NCBI RefSeq assembly: GCF_026072635.1
Contig: NZ_AP023081.1
Span: 5,390,501 to 5,454,500, forward strand
DNA: 64,000 nt
DNA from: Pseudomonas solani
GTDB taxonomy: Bacteria > Pseudomonadota > Gammaproteobacteria > Pseudomonadales > Pseudomonadaceae
Direction: 5' to 3'
In this document: in pieces, positions 10,212 to 18,608 of the stretch
Layout: each line of letters starts with the position of its first letter
How positions within the stretch are numbered: the stretch's first letter is position 1
The notes under the pieces: model-generated
The model's database searches: none
What the model was told of the DNA's origin: nothing
Seen by the model: only the letters and a program-made list of their open reading frames with translations
Made by a program: the position numbers and the translations under genes

Positions 10212-11383
10212 ATGTCTGCGCTAAGCGAGCTGGACTACCAGCGCCCCGTGTCGATCACCGCCAACGACGCGTTCCAGGCGCTGCTCGCCGAGATCCGCGA
10301 GCGCGCCCGGAGCGAGGAATTCGACCGGCAGAAATACATCTCCCAGGACATCATCGAGCGCTTCAAGGCGTTGGGCGTGTACCGCGCCCTGGTGCCCAAG
10401 CGCTTCGGTGGCGATGAGCGTTCGCCCATCGAGTTCTGCCAGATGATCGAGGACATCTCCATCGCTGACGGCTCCGCCGGCTGGGTGGCGAGCTTCGGCA
10501 TGAACCCGGTGTACCTGGCCTCGCTGCCCCTGGCGACCCTGGAAAAGGTCTACGCCAACGGTCCGGACGTGGTCTTCGCCGGCGGCATCTTCCCGCCGCA
10601 ACCGGCCACCTTCGTCGAGGGCGGGCTGGAAGTGAACGGCCGCTGGAAGTTCTCCAGCGGCTGCATGGGCGCCTCGCTGATCGGCGTCGGCATCGCCCCG
10701 AAGAACGGCGAGATGCTCGGCCTGCCGCGCCTGGCGGTGATGCCGCGGGAAAAAGTGAAGATCGAGGAAACCTGGGACGTGGTGGGCCTGATCGGCACCG
10801 GCAGCCACGACGTGGTGATCGACGGCGTGGTGGTGCCCGAGGACTGGACCTTCGTCCGCGGCGGCCCGGCCAACCTCGATGAGCCGATGTTCCGCTACCC
10901 GTCGCTGTCCTTCGCCACCCAGGTGCTGTCCGTGGTCGGCCTGGGTGTCGCCCGCGCCGCGCTGGACTACCTCAGCGGCATGGCCAGCGGCCGCTTCTCG
11001 GTGACCGGTGCGCCGGCGCTCTCCGACCGCCCCTGGCGCAGATGCAGGTGGCCAAGGCCGAAGCCGAGCTGCGTGCCGCCCGCGCCTGGTTCTACGAGGC
11101 GATGGAAAGCGCCTGGGCCAGCATCCTCGCCGGCGACGCGGTGTCGGTGGAACAGACCAACCTGCTGCGCCTGTCCTCGACCCACGCGACCCGTGTTTCC
11201 GCCGAGGTGGCGCGCAGCGCGCAGATGCTTTCCGGCATGAGCGGCGTGTACCGCGACAACCCGCTGTCGCGCTTCGTCAACGACACCCTGGTGATCACCC
11301 AGCACGCCTTCATGGGTGACATGACCTACCAGAACGCCGGCGCGATCTTCTTCGGCAACAAGCCGCTGCCCGGCTACCTGTGA
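10212..11383 (+). CDS. iacA: indole-3-acetate monooxygenase, acyl-CoA dehydrogenase-fold (IacA; apparent 1-bp frameshift)
   Basis: Flavin-dependent monooxygenase of the acyl-CoA dehydrogenase fold (group D type), expected to hydroxylate indole-3-acetate at C2 using reduced flavin from IacG. Start at MSALSELDYQ. The N-terminal and middle parts carry the family segments GSAGWVASFGM, WKFSSGCMGA and GTGSHDVVIDGV. The frame breaks at the C-run 11030-11033. Adding one C restores SDRPLAQMQVAKAEAELRAA and an intact C-terminal helical domain ending GNKPLPGYL, 390 residues in total. As read, the protein would be cut short with an unrelated tail. The deletion matches four others in this window, so an undercall is likely. 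Its product would be passed to IacE and IacCD. Confidence 0.88.
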
Positions 11384-11410
11384 ATTCCAACTGACTGATC
11401 GGTGATTGTG

Positions 11411-11773
11411 ATGAGCGAGAAAAAAGCCCTGCGTGTGTTGTTCTGCATGGGAATCAACCAGAACTTCTTCGACGCCCCGCGCGAAGAGCAGCTGGAAGTC
11501 TGGGCCGCGTTCAGCGCCATGTGGAACGGCATCCACGACCTGCCCGGCGTGACCGTGTTCGGCAACATGGACGACGACCAGAGCATGGTCGGCCCGTCCA
11601 CCGGCTACCCCTGGACCACCTACCTGCTGGCCGACGTGCCGGACATCGAAACGGTGCACGCCGCCTGCAACCTGTTCCGCACCACCGCCGTGGGCACCGG
11701 CCCCTACAAGCTGTGGCGCTACTGCAAGGTCGAGGCCCGCACCGGCCGCGAACTGATCATCCAGCGCGCGTGA
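11411..11773 (+). CDS. iacB: IacB, conserved protein of the indole-3-acetate cluster, function unknown
   Basis: 120-residue soluble protein (ATG start; a GTG three codons earlier is possible). No signal peptide or membrane segment. It contains a run of aromatic and acidic residues (AAFSAMWNGIHDLPGV, DDDQSMVG) and a GTGPYKLWRYCKVEAR segment near the C-terminus. I recognise it mainly by position and size between iacA and iacI. IacB has no firmly assigned reaction; a small dimeric alpha/beta-barrel-like accessory protein would fit, but this is inference. Confidence 0.75.
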   Translation: MSEKKALRVLFCMGINQNFFDAPREEQLEVWAAFSAMWNGIHDLPGVTVFGNMDDDQSMVGPSTGYPWTTYLLADVPDIETVHAACNLFRTTAVGTGPYKLWRYCKVEARTGRELIIQRA

Positions 11774-11778
11774 CCGCC

Positions 11779-12300
11779 ATGTCGACCGAAGCGCTCGAGG
11801 CGCGCCTGCACCAACTGGAAAGCGAGAACGCCATACGCGCCTGCATGAACCGCTACATGGTGCTGTGCGACGCGCTGGACGCCCGCACCCCGCTCGACGA
11901 GCTGGCCGGGCTGTTCACCCACGATGCGCTGTGGGAGGGCAAGGGCGCCAAGTACGCCAGGAGCTTCGGCGGCTACCGCGGGCGCGAGGCCATCGTCGCC
12001 ATGTTCGCCACTTACATGGTCGAGCCCGCGCACTTCGCCCTCAACGTGCACTTCCTCTGTTCGGAACTGATCCGCGTGGAGGGCGGCGTAGCGATCGGCA
12101 GCTGGGTGATGTTGCAGACCTCCACCTTCGCCAGCGGCGCCTCGCACCTCAACGCGGCGCGCCTGACGGTGGAGTTCCGCGAGGAGGAGGGCGCCTGGCG
12201 CATGGCGCACTTCCAGACCGAGAACCTGTTCAGCCGCCCGGTGGATACCTGGAACAGCGCCGCGCACCTGCCGGTGCCGGGCAAGAACCAACAAACGTAG
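11779..12300 (+). CDS. iacI: SnoaL/NTF2-like protein IacI
   Basis: 173-residue protein of the SnoaL/ring-hydroxylating beta-like cone fold: an N-terminal helix pair (LESENAIRACMNRYMVLCDALD), LFTHDALWEG, a middle GGYRGREAIVAMF segment and a strand-rich C-terminal half with GAWRMAHFQTENLF. It sits between iacB and iacC as in known iac clusters. The precise catalytic role is unsettled; such folds act as isomerases, hydratases or accessory subunits. Its TAG stop codon is formed by the GTAG head of the REP-like palindrome that follows, so the last residues may have been changed when that repeat arrived. Confidence 0.78.
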   Translation: MSTEALEARLHQLESENAIRACMNRYMVLCDALDARTPLDELAGLFTHDALWEGKGAKYARSFGGYRGREAIVAMFATYMVEPAHFALNVHFLCSELIRVEGGVAIGSWVMLQTSTFASGASHLNAARLTVEFREEEGAWRMAHFQTENLFSRPVDTWNSAAHLPVPGKNQQT

Positions 12301-12354
12301 GGTGGGCTTCAGCCCACCACAGAAAGGCCAGACGTGGGCTGAAACCCACCCTAC
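12297..12354. repeat. inverted pair of REP-like palindromes between iacI and iacC
   Basis: GTAGGGTGGGCTTCAGCCCACC followed after a short gap by the inverted copy GTGGGCTGAAACCCACCCTAC. Each copy is itself a hairpin and the two can also pair with each other. The GTAG head overlaps the iacI stop codon. Confidence 0.85.
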
Positions 12355-12437
12355 AAAGATCGCGCCGACCGGAAGCTCCGACTTGCCGGCACGGCGAGAA
12401 AAATCAAGTCGGCACCCAGCGCCGACGAGGAGTGATC

Positions 12438-13712
12438 GTGACCAACCTGATCGAAACCGTGAACCTGGCCGCCACCCCGGCCGACCTGGTGCAGCACGAC
12501 CGCGTGCACACCTCGCTCTACACCGATGGGCGCATCTTCGACGACGAGCTGGAGAAGGTGTTCTACAGCACCTGGATCTGGGTCGCCCACGCCAGCGAGA
12601 TCCCCGACAACGGCAGCTACAAGAGCACCTACATCGGCAAGCAGCCGGTGATCGTGGTGCGCGACCGCAAGAAGGACGTGCACGTGCTGCTCAACCGCTG
12701 CCGCCACCGTGGCGCCACCGTCTGCGAGCACAAGAAGGGCAAGGCCAACAGCTTCGTCTGCCCCTACCACGGCTGGAGCTACGGCCTGGACGGCAGCCTG
12801 CGCGGCGTGCCGCACCCGGAGAGCTACGCCGACTGCCTGGACAAGGGCGAGCTGCCCCTGGTGAGCCTGCGCGTCGAGCAGTACAACGGCATGATTTTCG
12901 CCACCTTCAAGGACGACATCGAGCCGCTGGTGGACTTCCTCGGCCCGGCGAAGAAATGGATCGACCTGTTCATGAAGCAGGGCGCCGGCTACGGCGTGAA
13001 GGTCTCCGGCGAGCACCGCTTCCGCTTCCCCGGCAACTGGAAGATCCAGCTGGAGAACACCACCGACGCCTACCACTTCCCGCTGGTGCACAAGTCGTTC
13101 CTGTCCTCGGTGGACGAACAGACCCTGGAGCTCTTCGACTTCGTCAAAGGCCCGGGCTATGTCGAAGACCTGGGCAACGGCCACAGTGTGATGGTGATGA
13201 TCCCCGACCTGATCGACCTCGAAGCCGATCTGGACAAGCCCATCCCCGAGCGCTTCGAGGCCCTGGCCGAGGAACTGCGCGGCGAAGGCATCGACGAGCA
13301 GCAGGTGCGCCGCATCGTCCGCGCCGTTGGTGGCTCGGGCTTCAACCTCAACCTGTTCCCCAACGTCGCCTGCTCCATGGCCTTCTTCCGCGTGCTGCAG
13401 CCGATCTCGGTGAACGAGACCGAGATCCACCACGCGGTGATCACCATGGACGGCGGCCCGGCCGTGGCCAACCGCTACCGCCTGCGCCTGCACGAGCACT
13501 TCCAGGGCCCCATGGGCTTCGGCACCCCGGACGACTCCGAAGCCTGGGAGCGCGTGCAGAAGGGCGCCCAGGCCGGCAGCGACCTGTGGATCATGCTCAA
13601 CCGCGGCCTGCCGGGCGAGAAGCCCAGCGAGGACGGGCGGGTCAGTGACGTGAGCGCCGAGACCGGCATGCGCGCGGCCTACCAGCAGTGGAAAAAGATG
13701 ATGTCGGCCTAG
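12438..13712 (+). CDS. iacC: Rieske non-heme iron dioxygenase large subunit (IacC)
   Basis: 424-residue alpha subunit of an aromatic-ring-hydroxylating dioxygenase. It begins at a GTG directly after AGGAG (GTG-ACC-AAC); no better ATG exists. Rieske 2Fe-2S ligands are C88-x-H90 and C108-x2-H111 (CRHRG, CPYHGW). The mononuclear iron site shows D210, H213 and H218 in DAYHFPLVH. It should work with the IacD small subunit and receive electrons from IacF, oxidising the dioxindole-type intermediate of indole-3-acetate on the way to catechol. REP palindromes lie on both sides of the gene, which is unusual inside an operon. Confidence 0.9.
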   Translation: MTNLIETVNLAATPADLVQHDRVHTSLYTDGRIFDDELEKVFYSTWIWVAHASEIPDNGSYKSTYIGKQPVIVVRDRKKDVHVLLNRCRHRGATVCEHKKGKANSFVCPYHGWSYGLDGSLRGVPHPESYADCLDKGELPLVSLRVEQYNGMIFATFKDDIEPLVDFLGPAKKWIDLFMKQGAGYGVKVSGEHRFRFPGNWKIQLENTTDAYHFPLVHKSFLSSVDEQTLELFDFVKGPGYVEDLGNGHSVMVMIPDLIDLEADLDKPIPERFEALAEELRGEGIDEQQVRRIVRAVGGSGFNLNLFPNVACSMAFFRVLQPISVNETEIHHAVITMDGGPAVANRYRLRLHEHFQGPMGFGTPDDSEAWERVQKGAQAGSDLWIMLNRGLPGEKPSEDGRVSDVSAETGMRAAYQQWKKMMSA

Positions 13713-13747
13713 GGCGGATCGATATCCAACCCGGATGGCACATGCCT

Positions 13748-13813
13748 GTAGGAGCGAGCTCTGCTCGCGAACATAGGTGCCACAGAAGCTTCGCGAGCAG
13801 AGCTCGCTCCTAC
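13748..13813. repeat. inverted pair of REP elements between iacC and iacD
   Basis: GTAGGAGCGAGCTCTGCTCGCGAA and, 18 bases on, its exact inverted copy ending GCTCCTAC. This is the classical Pseudomonas REP type (GTAG head plus GC-rich stem), arranged as a two-unit BIME. It could form a 60-base hairpin in the iac mRNA. Confidence 0.9.
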
Positions 13814-13844
13814 GCTGCTCGACGCACTACTTGAGAGACCGATC

Positions 13845-14321
13845 ATGAACCTTGAATTGCTCAACCACGTCAGCGCCTTCATCTGGCAGGAAGCGGACAT
13901 GCTCGACCACGGCGAGTTCGACGCCTGGCTGGACCTCTGGGCCGATAAGGGCACCTACATCATCCCGATCGACCCCAACGAGACCGATTTCGAGAACACC
14001 CTCAACTACGCCTACGACGACCACCACATGCGTCAGTTGCGGGTGAAGCGCCTGATCGGCGGTGAATCCATCTCCACCAGCCCGCGCGCCCGCACCGTGC
14101 GTGCCCTGTCGCGCTTCCGCGTGCTGGGCGAGGAGGGTGGCGTGGTCACCGTGCGCTGCGCGCAGAACCTGCGGGAATTCCGCAAGGACGTGCTCAAGCA
14201 CTACACCGCCGACATCACCTTCGAGCTCCAGCGCGAAGGCGAGGGCTTCCGCATCCAGCGCAAGCTGATCCAACTCATCAACTCCACCGATACCCTCGCC
14301 GGTATCGGCTACATCCTGTGA
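13845..14321 (+). CDS. iacD: aromatic-ring-hydroxylating dioxygenase small subunit (IacD)
   Basis: 158-residue beta subunit with the NTF2-like fold typical of dioxygenase small subunits: N-terminal helices (VSAFIWQEADMLDHGEFDAWLDLWADKGTY pattern, about residues 9-38) followed by strands ending FRIQRKLIQLINSTD. It pairs with IacC to form the oxygenase hexamer. No metal ligands are expected in this subunit. Slightly shorter than many beta subunits (160-180 residues), but complete at both ends. Confidence 0.88.
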   Translation: MNLELLNHVSAFIWQEADMLDHGEFDAWLDLWADKGTYIIPIDPNETDFENTLNYAYDDHHMRQLRVKRLIGGESISTSPRARTVRALSRFRVLGEEGGVVTVRCAQNLREFRKDVLKHYTADITFELQREGEGFRIQRKLIQLINSTDTLAGIGYIL

Positions 14322-14461
14322 GGGTCTGCCCATGAGCTGCTGCGCGTCGGCGATACGGCGTCATCAATGGCTTCGAGATGCTCATTTACAGCACGTAAAT
14401 TCCGCTCTCTCAGCCATTGCTTCCTTGTCTCGCTCTAGCTCGCGAGCTCATGAACAGACCC
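14322..14461. repeat. 140-bp palindromic element (MITE-like or structured RNA) between iacD and iacE
   Basis: It begins 1 base after the iacD stop with GGGTCTGCCCATGAGCT and ends with the inverted copy AGCTCATGAACAGACCC (15 of 17 paired). Nested inside are CAATGGCT/AGCCATTG and a central hairpin ATTTAC-AGCAC-GTAAAT. The whole piece can fold into one long interrupted stem. It has no coding capacity and is unlike the REP elements of the window. It is either a non-autonomous mobile element or a processed structured RNA element in the iac transcript. Confidence 0.65.
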
Positions 14462-14474
14462 TGGGGAGCCGGTC

Positions 14475-15215
14475 ATGACCCAAATCGCACTCGTCACCGG
14501 CGCCGCCCAGGGCCTGGGCTTCGCCATCGCCGGCCGGCTGTTCGCCGCCGGCCATTCGGTGGTGATCACCGACCTGTCGCTGGAGCGTGCCCAGGCCGCC
14601 GCCGACCGTCTCGATCCGAGCGGTGCGCGCAGCCTGGCACTGAAACTGGACGTGGCCAGCAAGGCCGACTTCGAGGCCGCCCTGGCGGCGACCCTGGAGC
14701 GCTTCGGTGCGCTGCATGCGGTGGTCAACAACGCCGCCATGACCCTGACCACGCCTGTGATGCAGATCAGCCCCGAGGAATTCGACCGGGTGCTGAGCCT
14801 CAACACCCGCAGCGTGTTCGTCGGTTGCCAGGTGTTCGGCACGCACATGGCGGCGGCCGGCTACGGGCGCATCGTCAACCTGGCGTCCCTGGCCGGGCAG
14901 AACGGCGGCACTGCCACTGGCGCGCATTACGCGGCGTCCAAGGGTGCAATCGTCACCCTGACCAAGGTCTTCGCCAAGGAGCTGGCGGCCAGCGGCGTCA
15001 CCGTCAACGCCATCGCCCCGGGGCCCATCGAGTCCCCGGCGGTGCGCGCGGCGATTCCGCCGGAGCGCATGGAGGGGCTGCTGGCCAACATCCCGGTCAA
15101 GCGCCTGGGCGATGCGGATTTCCTCGGCGACCTGATCGTGCAGCTGACGCGGCCGGAAGCCTATTTCACCACCGGCGCCACCTGGGATGTGAACGGCGGC
15201 CTGTACATGCGCTGA
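14475..15215 (+). CDS. iacE: short-chain dehydrogenase/reductase (IacE)
   Basis: 246-residue classical SDR. The NAD(P)-binding TGAAQGLG lies at residues 8-15, VNNAA near 84, and the catalytic triad is S138, Y152, K156 (LASLAG, HYAASKGA). An acidic residue after the second strand (TDLSLERA) suggests NAD preference (inference). In indole-3-acetate degradation IacE acts on the hydroxylated intermediate made by IacA. The ATG has GGGGAGCC upstream, immediately after the 140-bp palindromic element. Confidence 0.88.
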   Translation: MTQIALVTGAAQGLGFAIAGRLFAAGHSVVITDLSLERAQAAADRLDPSGARSLALKLDVASKADFEAALAATLERFGALHAVVNNAAMTLTTPVMQISPEEFDRVLSLNTRSVFVGCQVFGTHMAAAGYGRIVNLASLAGQNGGTATGAHYAASKGAIVTLTKVFAKELAASGVTVNAIAPGPIESPAVRAAIPPERMEGLLANIPVKRLGDADFLGDLIVQLTRPEAYFTTGATWDVNGGLYMR

Positions 15216-15291
15216 GCGACACCGAACAACGATGCGACGGCCGCTGAACGGCCGCCTTCTTTCCATGACGTGCAATGCGGGTGAACCCGAG

Positions 15292-16248
15292 ATGACAGAA
15301 CAACTCCTCAAGGTCGTGGTGCACAAGCGCCAGTTGCAGGGCGACGGCGTCGTCGTCCTCGATCTGCTGCCGGTCGGCGGCGCGACGCTTCCCGCCTTCG
15401 AAGCCGGCGCCCACGTGGACATCCACGTCGCCCCCGGCCTGGTGCGCCAGTATTCGCTGTGCAGTGATCCGGCCGACTCCAGCCTCTACCGCCTCGGCGT
15501 GCTCAAGGACCCGGCCTCGCGCGGGGGCTCCCTGGGCGTGCACGACAGCCTGCTGGAAGGGACCGAGGTGCAGATCAGCGCGCCGCGCAACCTGTTCCCC
15601 CTGGCCACCGATGCGAAGCGTTCGATCCTCATCGGCGGCGGCATCGGCATCACCCCGATGATCGCCATGGCCCATGCACTGCAGGCCGCCGGCAGCGACT
15701 TCGAGCTGCACTACTGCGGCCGTTCGCGCGGCCGCACCGCCTTCCTCGACGAGCTGGCCGCCGCGCCCTTCGCCGGTCACGTCAGCACCCATTTCGACGA
15801 CGAGCCGGCACAGAAGCTCGACCTGCCCCGCGTGCTGGGCGCGCCCCAGGCGGATGTGCACGTCTATGTCTGCGGCCCGGCCGGCTTCATGGACTGGGTG
15901 ATAGGCGAAGCGCGCAACGCCGGCTACGCCGAGGCCAACATCCACCGCGAGTACTTCCAGGTCGAGGTCGACGCCAGCGGCGCGGGCTTCGAAGTGGTGG
16001 CCGCGCGCAGTGGCAAGACGGTGCAGGTGGCCGAGGGCCAGAGCATCCTCGACGCGCTGGCGGGCGTGGGCATCAAGATCGAGATTTCCTGCGAGCAGGG
16101 CGTCTGCGGCACCTGCCTGTGCGATGTGCTGGAGGGCGAGCCGGATCACCGCGACGTCTACCTGACCGACGACGAGAAGGCCGCCAACGACCAGATCCTG
16201 GTCTGTTGCTCGCGCGCCAAGAGCTCGAAGCTGGTCCTGGATATCTGA
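15292..16248 (+). CDS. iacF: phthalate-dioxygenase-reductase-type ferredoxin reductase (IacF)
   Basis: 318-residue electron-transfer protein for the IacCD dioxygenase. Domain order is flavin-binding barrel (YSLCSDPAD near residue 45), NAD-binding domain (GGGIGITPM near 110; YVCGPAGFM near 190), and C-terminal plant-type 2Fe-2S ferredoxin with CEQGVCGTCLC and a distant fourth cysteine in LVCCSRA. I chose MTEQLLKVVV as the start by homology of that N-terminus; in-frame ATGs exist 27 and 60 bases upstream but have no better ribosome site. It takes electrons from NADH and passes them singly to the Rieske centre. Confidence 0.87.
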   Translation: MTEQLLKVVVHKRQLQGDGVVVLDLLPVGGATLPAFEAGAHVDIHVAPGLVRQYSLCSDPADSSLYRLGVLKDPASRGGSLGVHDSLLEGTEVQISAPRNLFPLATDAKRSILIGGGIGITPMIAMAHALQAAGSDFELHYCGRSRGRTAFLDELAAAPFAGHVSTHFDDEPAQKLDLPRVLGAPQADVHVYVCGPAGFMDWVIGEARNAGYAEANIHREYFQVEVDASGAGFEVVAARSGKTVQVAEGQSILDALAGVGIKIEISCEQGVCGTCLCDVLEGEPDHRDVYLTDDEKAANDQILVCCSRAKSSKLVLDI

Positions 16249-16266
16249 ACACCGGAGGGCACTACC

Positions 16267-16767
16267 ATGGTCGATACCACGGGATTTCGTAACGCGATGG
16301 CGCTGCTGGGCGGCGCCGTTTCGGTCATCACCACCAATGGCACTGCCGGGCGTTTCGGCTTCACCGCCTCGGCGGTGTGCAGCGTCACCGACCAGCCGCC
16401 GACGCTGCTGGTGTGCATGAACCGCTCCTCGTATTCCAACGTGCATTTCAAGAGCAACGGCGTGCTCGGCGTGAACGTGCTGACCGCCGAGCTGAAGGAC
16501 ATCTCGGCGGTGTTCGCCAACCGCGAGCTGGACTCCGACCAGCGCTTCGCCGCCGCCAGCTGGCACACCCTGGAAAGCGGGGCGCCGCTGCTGGACGAGG
16601 CCCTGGTGAGCTTCGATTGCCGCATCGCCCAGGCCCATGAAGTGGGCTCGCACACCATTTTCTACTGCGAGGTGCTGGGCATCCGCCACGGCGAGAACCA
16701 GGAAGGCCTGGTGTATTTCAACCGCGCCTATCACCGCCTCGGCGATGCCTCCAAGGCAGCCTGCTGA
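16267..16767 (+). CDS. iacG: flavin reductase (IacG)
   Basis: 166-residue flavin reductase of the HpaC/RutF type. Signatures are GGAVSVITTNG near the start, FGFTASAVCSVTDQPPTLLVC (about residues 30-52), and a C-terminal AYHRLG. It would reduce free flavin with NAD(P)H and hand it to the IacA monooxygenase. It is the last gene of the iacHABICDEFG set, 18 bp after iacF with GGAGG upstream. No iacR-type regulator was found next to it. Confidence 0.9.
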   Translation: MVDTTGFRNAMALLGGAVSVITTNGTAGRFGFTASAVCSVTDQPPTLLVCMNRSSYSNVHFKSNGVLGVNVLTAELKDISAVFANRELDSDQRFAAASWHTLESGAPLLDEALVSFDCRIAQAHEVGSHTIFYCEVLGIRHGENQEGLVYFNRAYHRLGDASKAAC

Positions 16768-17047
16768 TAACGCTTCAAGGCCGGGGAAGAGCAACGTCCC
16801 GGTGTAGAAAGTTTCGGTGTTTATCGCCGGAAACTTTGCGAGTGATTCCCGCGCAAAGTCTGCTGTATGAAACACATAACAATAAAGGAGGGTGCCCGTT
16901 ACTGATGTTCGGGTAATGGGTCTGTTTCGCCTTTTTGCAGTAAGTGGTCATAAAAACAACACTGCGGATTAACTGCCTGCGTTTGCTGATTTGCCAATTA
17001 ATCTGCTCCCACTCTAGTGCCTTGCACATGTATTAAAGGAACATCCC

Positions 17048-18325
17048 ATGTTTCAGAAAAGCTGGCTGGCCCGCGGCGTTGCTGCCGCGAGCCTGATGGG
17101 TGCGCTCGCGCCGATTACCGCCCAGGCGGACTTTCTCGATGATCGGCAAGTGAGCCTCGGCTTGCGCAACTTCTATATCGACCGTGATTACAAACAGAGC
17201 GATGCACCGAAGTCGCGTATTGGCAGTTGGACCCAGGGTTTCGACTTCCGCGCCATTTCCGGTTACACCGAAGGCCCCATCCAGTTCGGCCTCGATCTTT
17301 CCGCGCAATATGCCTATCGCCTGGATGGCGGTGGTGGCCGTGGCCCGGACAGCATCATTCCCTACGACGACAGCAAGGGCGAGCAGGTGCGTGACTACGG
17401 TCGCGCCGCGCTGACCGCCAAGGTCAAGTACTCCAAGACCGAGCTGAAGATCGGCGAGCACCGGCCGATGCTGCCGGTGGCCTTCATGGATGACTCGCGG
17501 CAATTGGTCACCACCTACCACGGCTTCCTGGTCGAGTCCCGCGAGATCGACAAGCTCACCCTCACCGGCGGGCGCTTCACCGAGATCAGCGGGCGCGAAT
17601 CCTCCGACCGGGAGAAGATGTACCTGTTCAACGGCCCGGACATCAAACGCCGCAGCGACGGCCTCAACTTCGGCGGCGCCACCTACGCCTTCAGCCCGGC
17701 GCTCTCGGCCACCTACTTCTACGGCCAGTTGGAGGACATCTACGAGCAGCACTACGGCGGCCTGACCTACAACGCCGACCTGGGCGACGGCTTCGGCCTG
17801 AAGACCGACCTGCGCTACTTCGACAACAAGGAAGACGGCAAGGCGCTCTACGGCGAGATCGACAACCGCTCCTACGGCGCCATGACCACCCTGCGCAAGG
17901 GCGCCCACGCCATCGGCGTCGGCTACCAGCGCATGCTCGGCGACAGCACCTTCCCCACGCTCAACGGCTACGCCCCGCAGCCGTACCTGGTGAACTGGTC
18001 CACCGTCGCCTTCGTCAAGCCCAACGAAAGCTCCTGGCAGCTGCGCTACGACCTGGACTTCGCCAGCTATGGCGCGCCGGGCCTCAAGCTGATGACCCGC
18101 TACCTGCGCGGCACCGGCATCGATCGCGGCAACAACGCCCTGGATGAGAACGTCGAGAGCGAGCGCAACATCTTCCTCAGCTACGTGGTGCAGAGCGGCC
18201 CGCTCAAGGGGGTCGGCTTCGAGTGGCGCAACATCGACGTCAAGACCCGCTACGGCAACGGCGCGGCCTCGGGGGCGGACTACAAGGAGAACCGCCTGAT
18301 CACCACCTACACCTTCAAGTTCTGA
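17048..18325 (+). CDS. OprD-family outer-membrane porin for aromatic acids
   Basis: 425-residue precursor with a clear signal peptide (MFQKSWLARGVAAASLMGALAPITAQA) and the Occ/OprD pattern: FLDD at the mature N-terminus, SLGLRNFYIDRDYK, GSWTQGFDF, LPVAFMDDSRQ, NPV-free middle, and a C-terminal strand ending in phenylalanine (ITTYTFKF). About 18 beta strands are expected. The position between iac and cat genes suggests entry of indole-3-acetate or benzoate-like acids, close to OpdK/BenF members, but the substrate is inferred from context only. It has its own 280-bp leader region, AT-rich toward 16860-17000, so probably its own promoter. Confidence 0.9.
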   Translation: MFQKSWLARGVAAASLMGALAPITAQADFLDDRQVSLGLRNFYIDRDYKQSDAPKSRIGSWTQGFDFRAISGYTEGPIQFGLDLSAQYAYRLDGGGGRGPDSIIPYDDSKGEQVRDYGRAALTAKVKYSKTELKIGEHRPMLPVAFMDDSRQLVTTYHGFLVESREIDKLTLTGGRFTEISGRESSDREKMYLFNGPDIKRRSDGLNFGGATYAFSPALSATYFYGQLEDIYEQHYGGLTYNADLGDGFGLKTDLRYFDNKEDGKALYGEIDNRSYGAMTTLRKGAHAIGVGYQRMLGDSTFPTLNGYAPQPYLVNWSTVAFVKPNESSWQLRYDLDFASYGAPGLKLMTRYLRGTGIDRGNNALDENVESERNIFLSYVVQSGPLKGVGFEWRNIDVKTRYGNGAASGADYKENRLITTYTFKF

Positions 18326-18405
18326 GCCGCAGGGTATGAAGGGCCGGCCCGGCGTTGTCGCTTCCTGCAAAAGCTGGAAGCACACTGCCGGGCCGGATCA
18401 AACCT

Positions 18406-18504
18406 GTAGGGGCGAATTCATTCGCCAAGGGTCGCGGAGCGGCCCCAGGACAGCATGGGTGATGAGCCCCTTGAAGGCGCTTCGCGAGCAGAGCTCGCTC
18501 CTAC
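18406..18504. repeat. REP-like palindromes downstream of the porin gene
   Basis: One GTAGGGGCGAATTCATTCGCC palindrome and, 70 bases on, an inverted GCGAGCAGAGCTCGCTCCTAC. Two different stem families lie side by side. Confidence 0.85.
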
Positions 18505-18558
18505 GGACCGTGCGGGCGATGAGCCCGCGTCCTGTACCAATCCCTTTGTTTTCACCTC

Positions 18559-18588
18559 GGCCCGGCCACTCCTTTGCGGGCCTTTTTT
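18559..18588 (+). terminator. rho-independent terminator
   Basis: GGCCCG / CGGGCC stem with a 12-base loop followed by six T. It ends the transcript of the porin gene after the REP pair, just before the converging catR gene. Confidence 0.6.
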
Positions 18589-18608
18589 ATTGCGATGCGC
18601 CTGTGCGT

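Noticed and set aside
10212..11383. iacA as a true pseudogene
   Set aside because: Only one base is missing in a C-run, both halves are otherwise conserved, and four other genes show the same error type.
16878..16885. AACAATAA as a Crc/Hfq catabolite-repression motif before the porin gene
   Set aside because: It matches AANAANAA but lies 160 bases from the start codon, too far for the usual translational block.
16892..16973. Short open frame after AAAGGAGG upstream of the porin gene
   Set aside because: The possible GTG start directly abuts the ribosome-site sequence with no spacing, and the peptide is about 26 residues with no recognisable feature.
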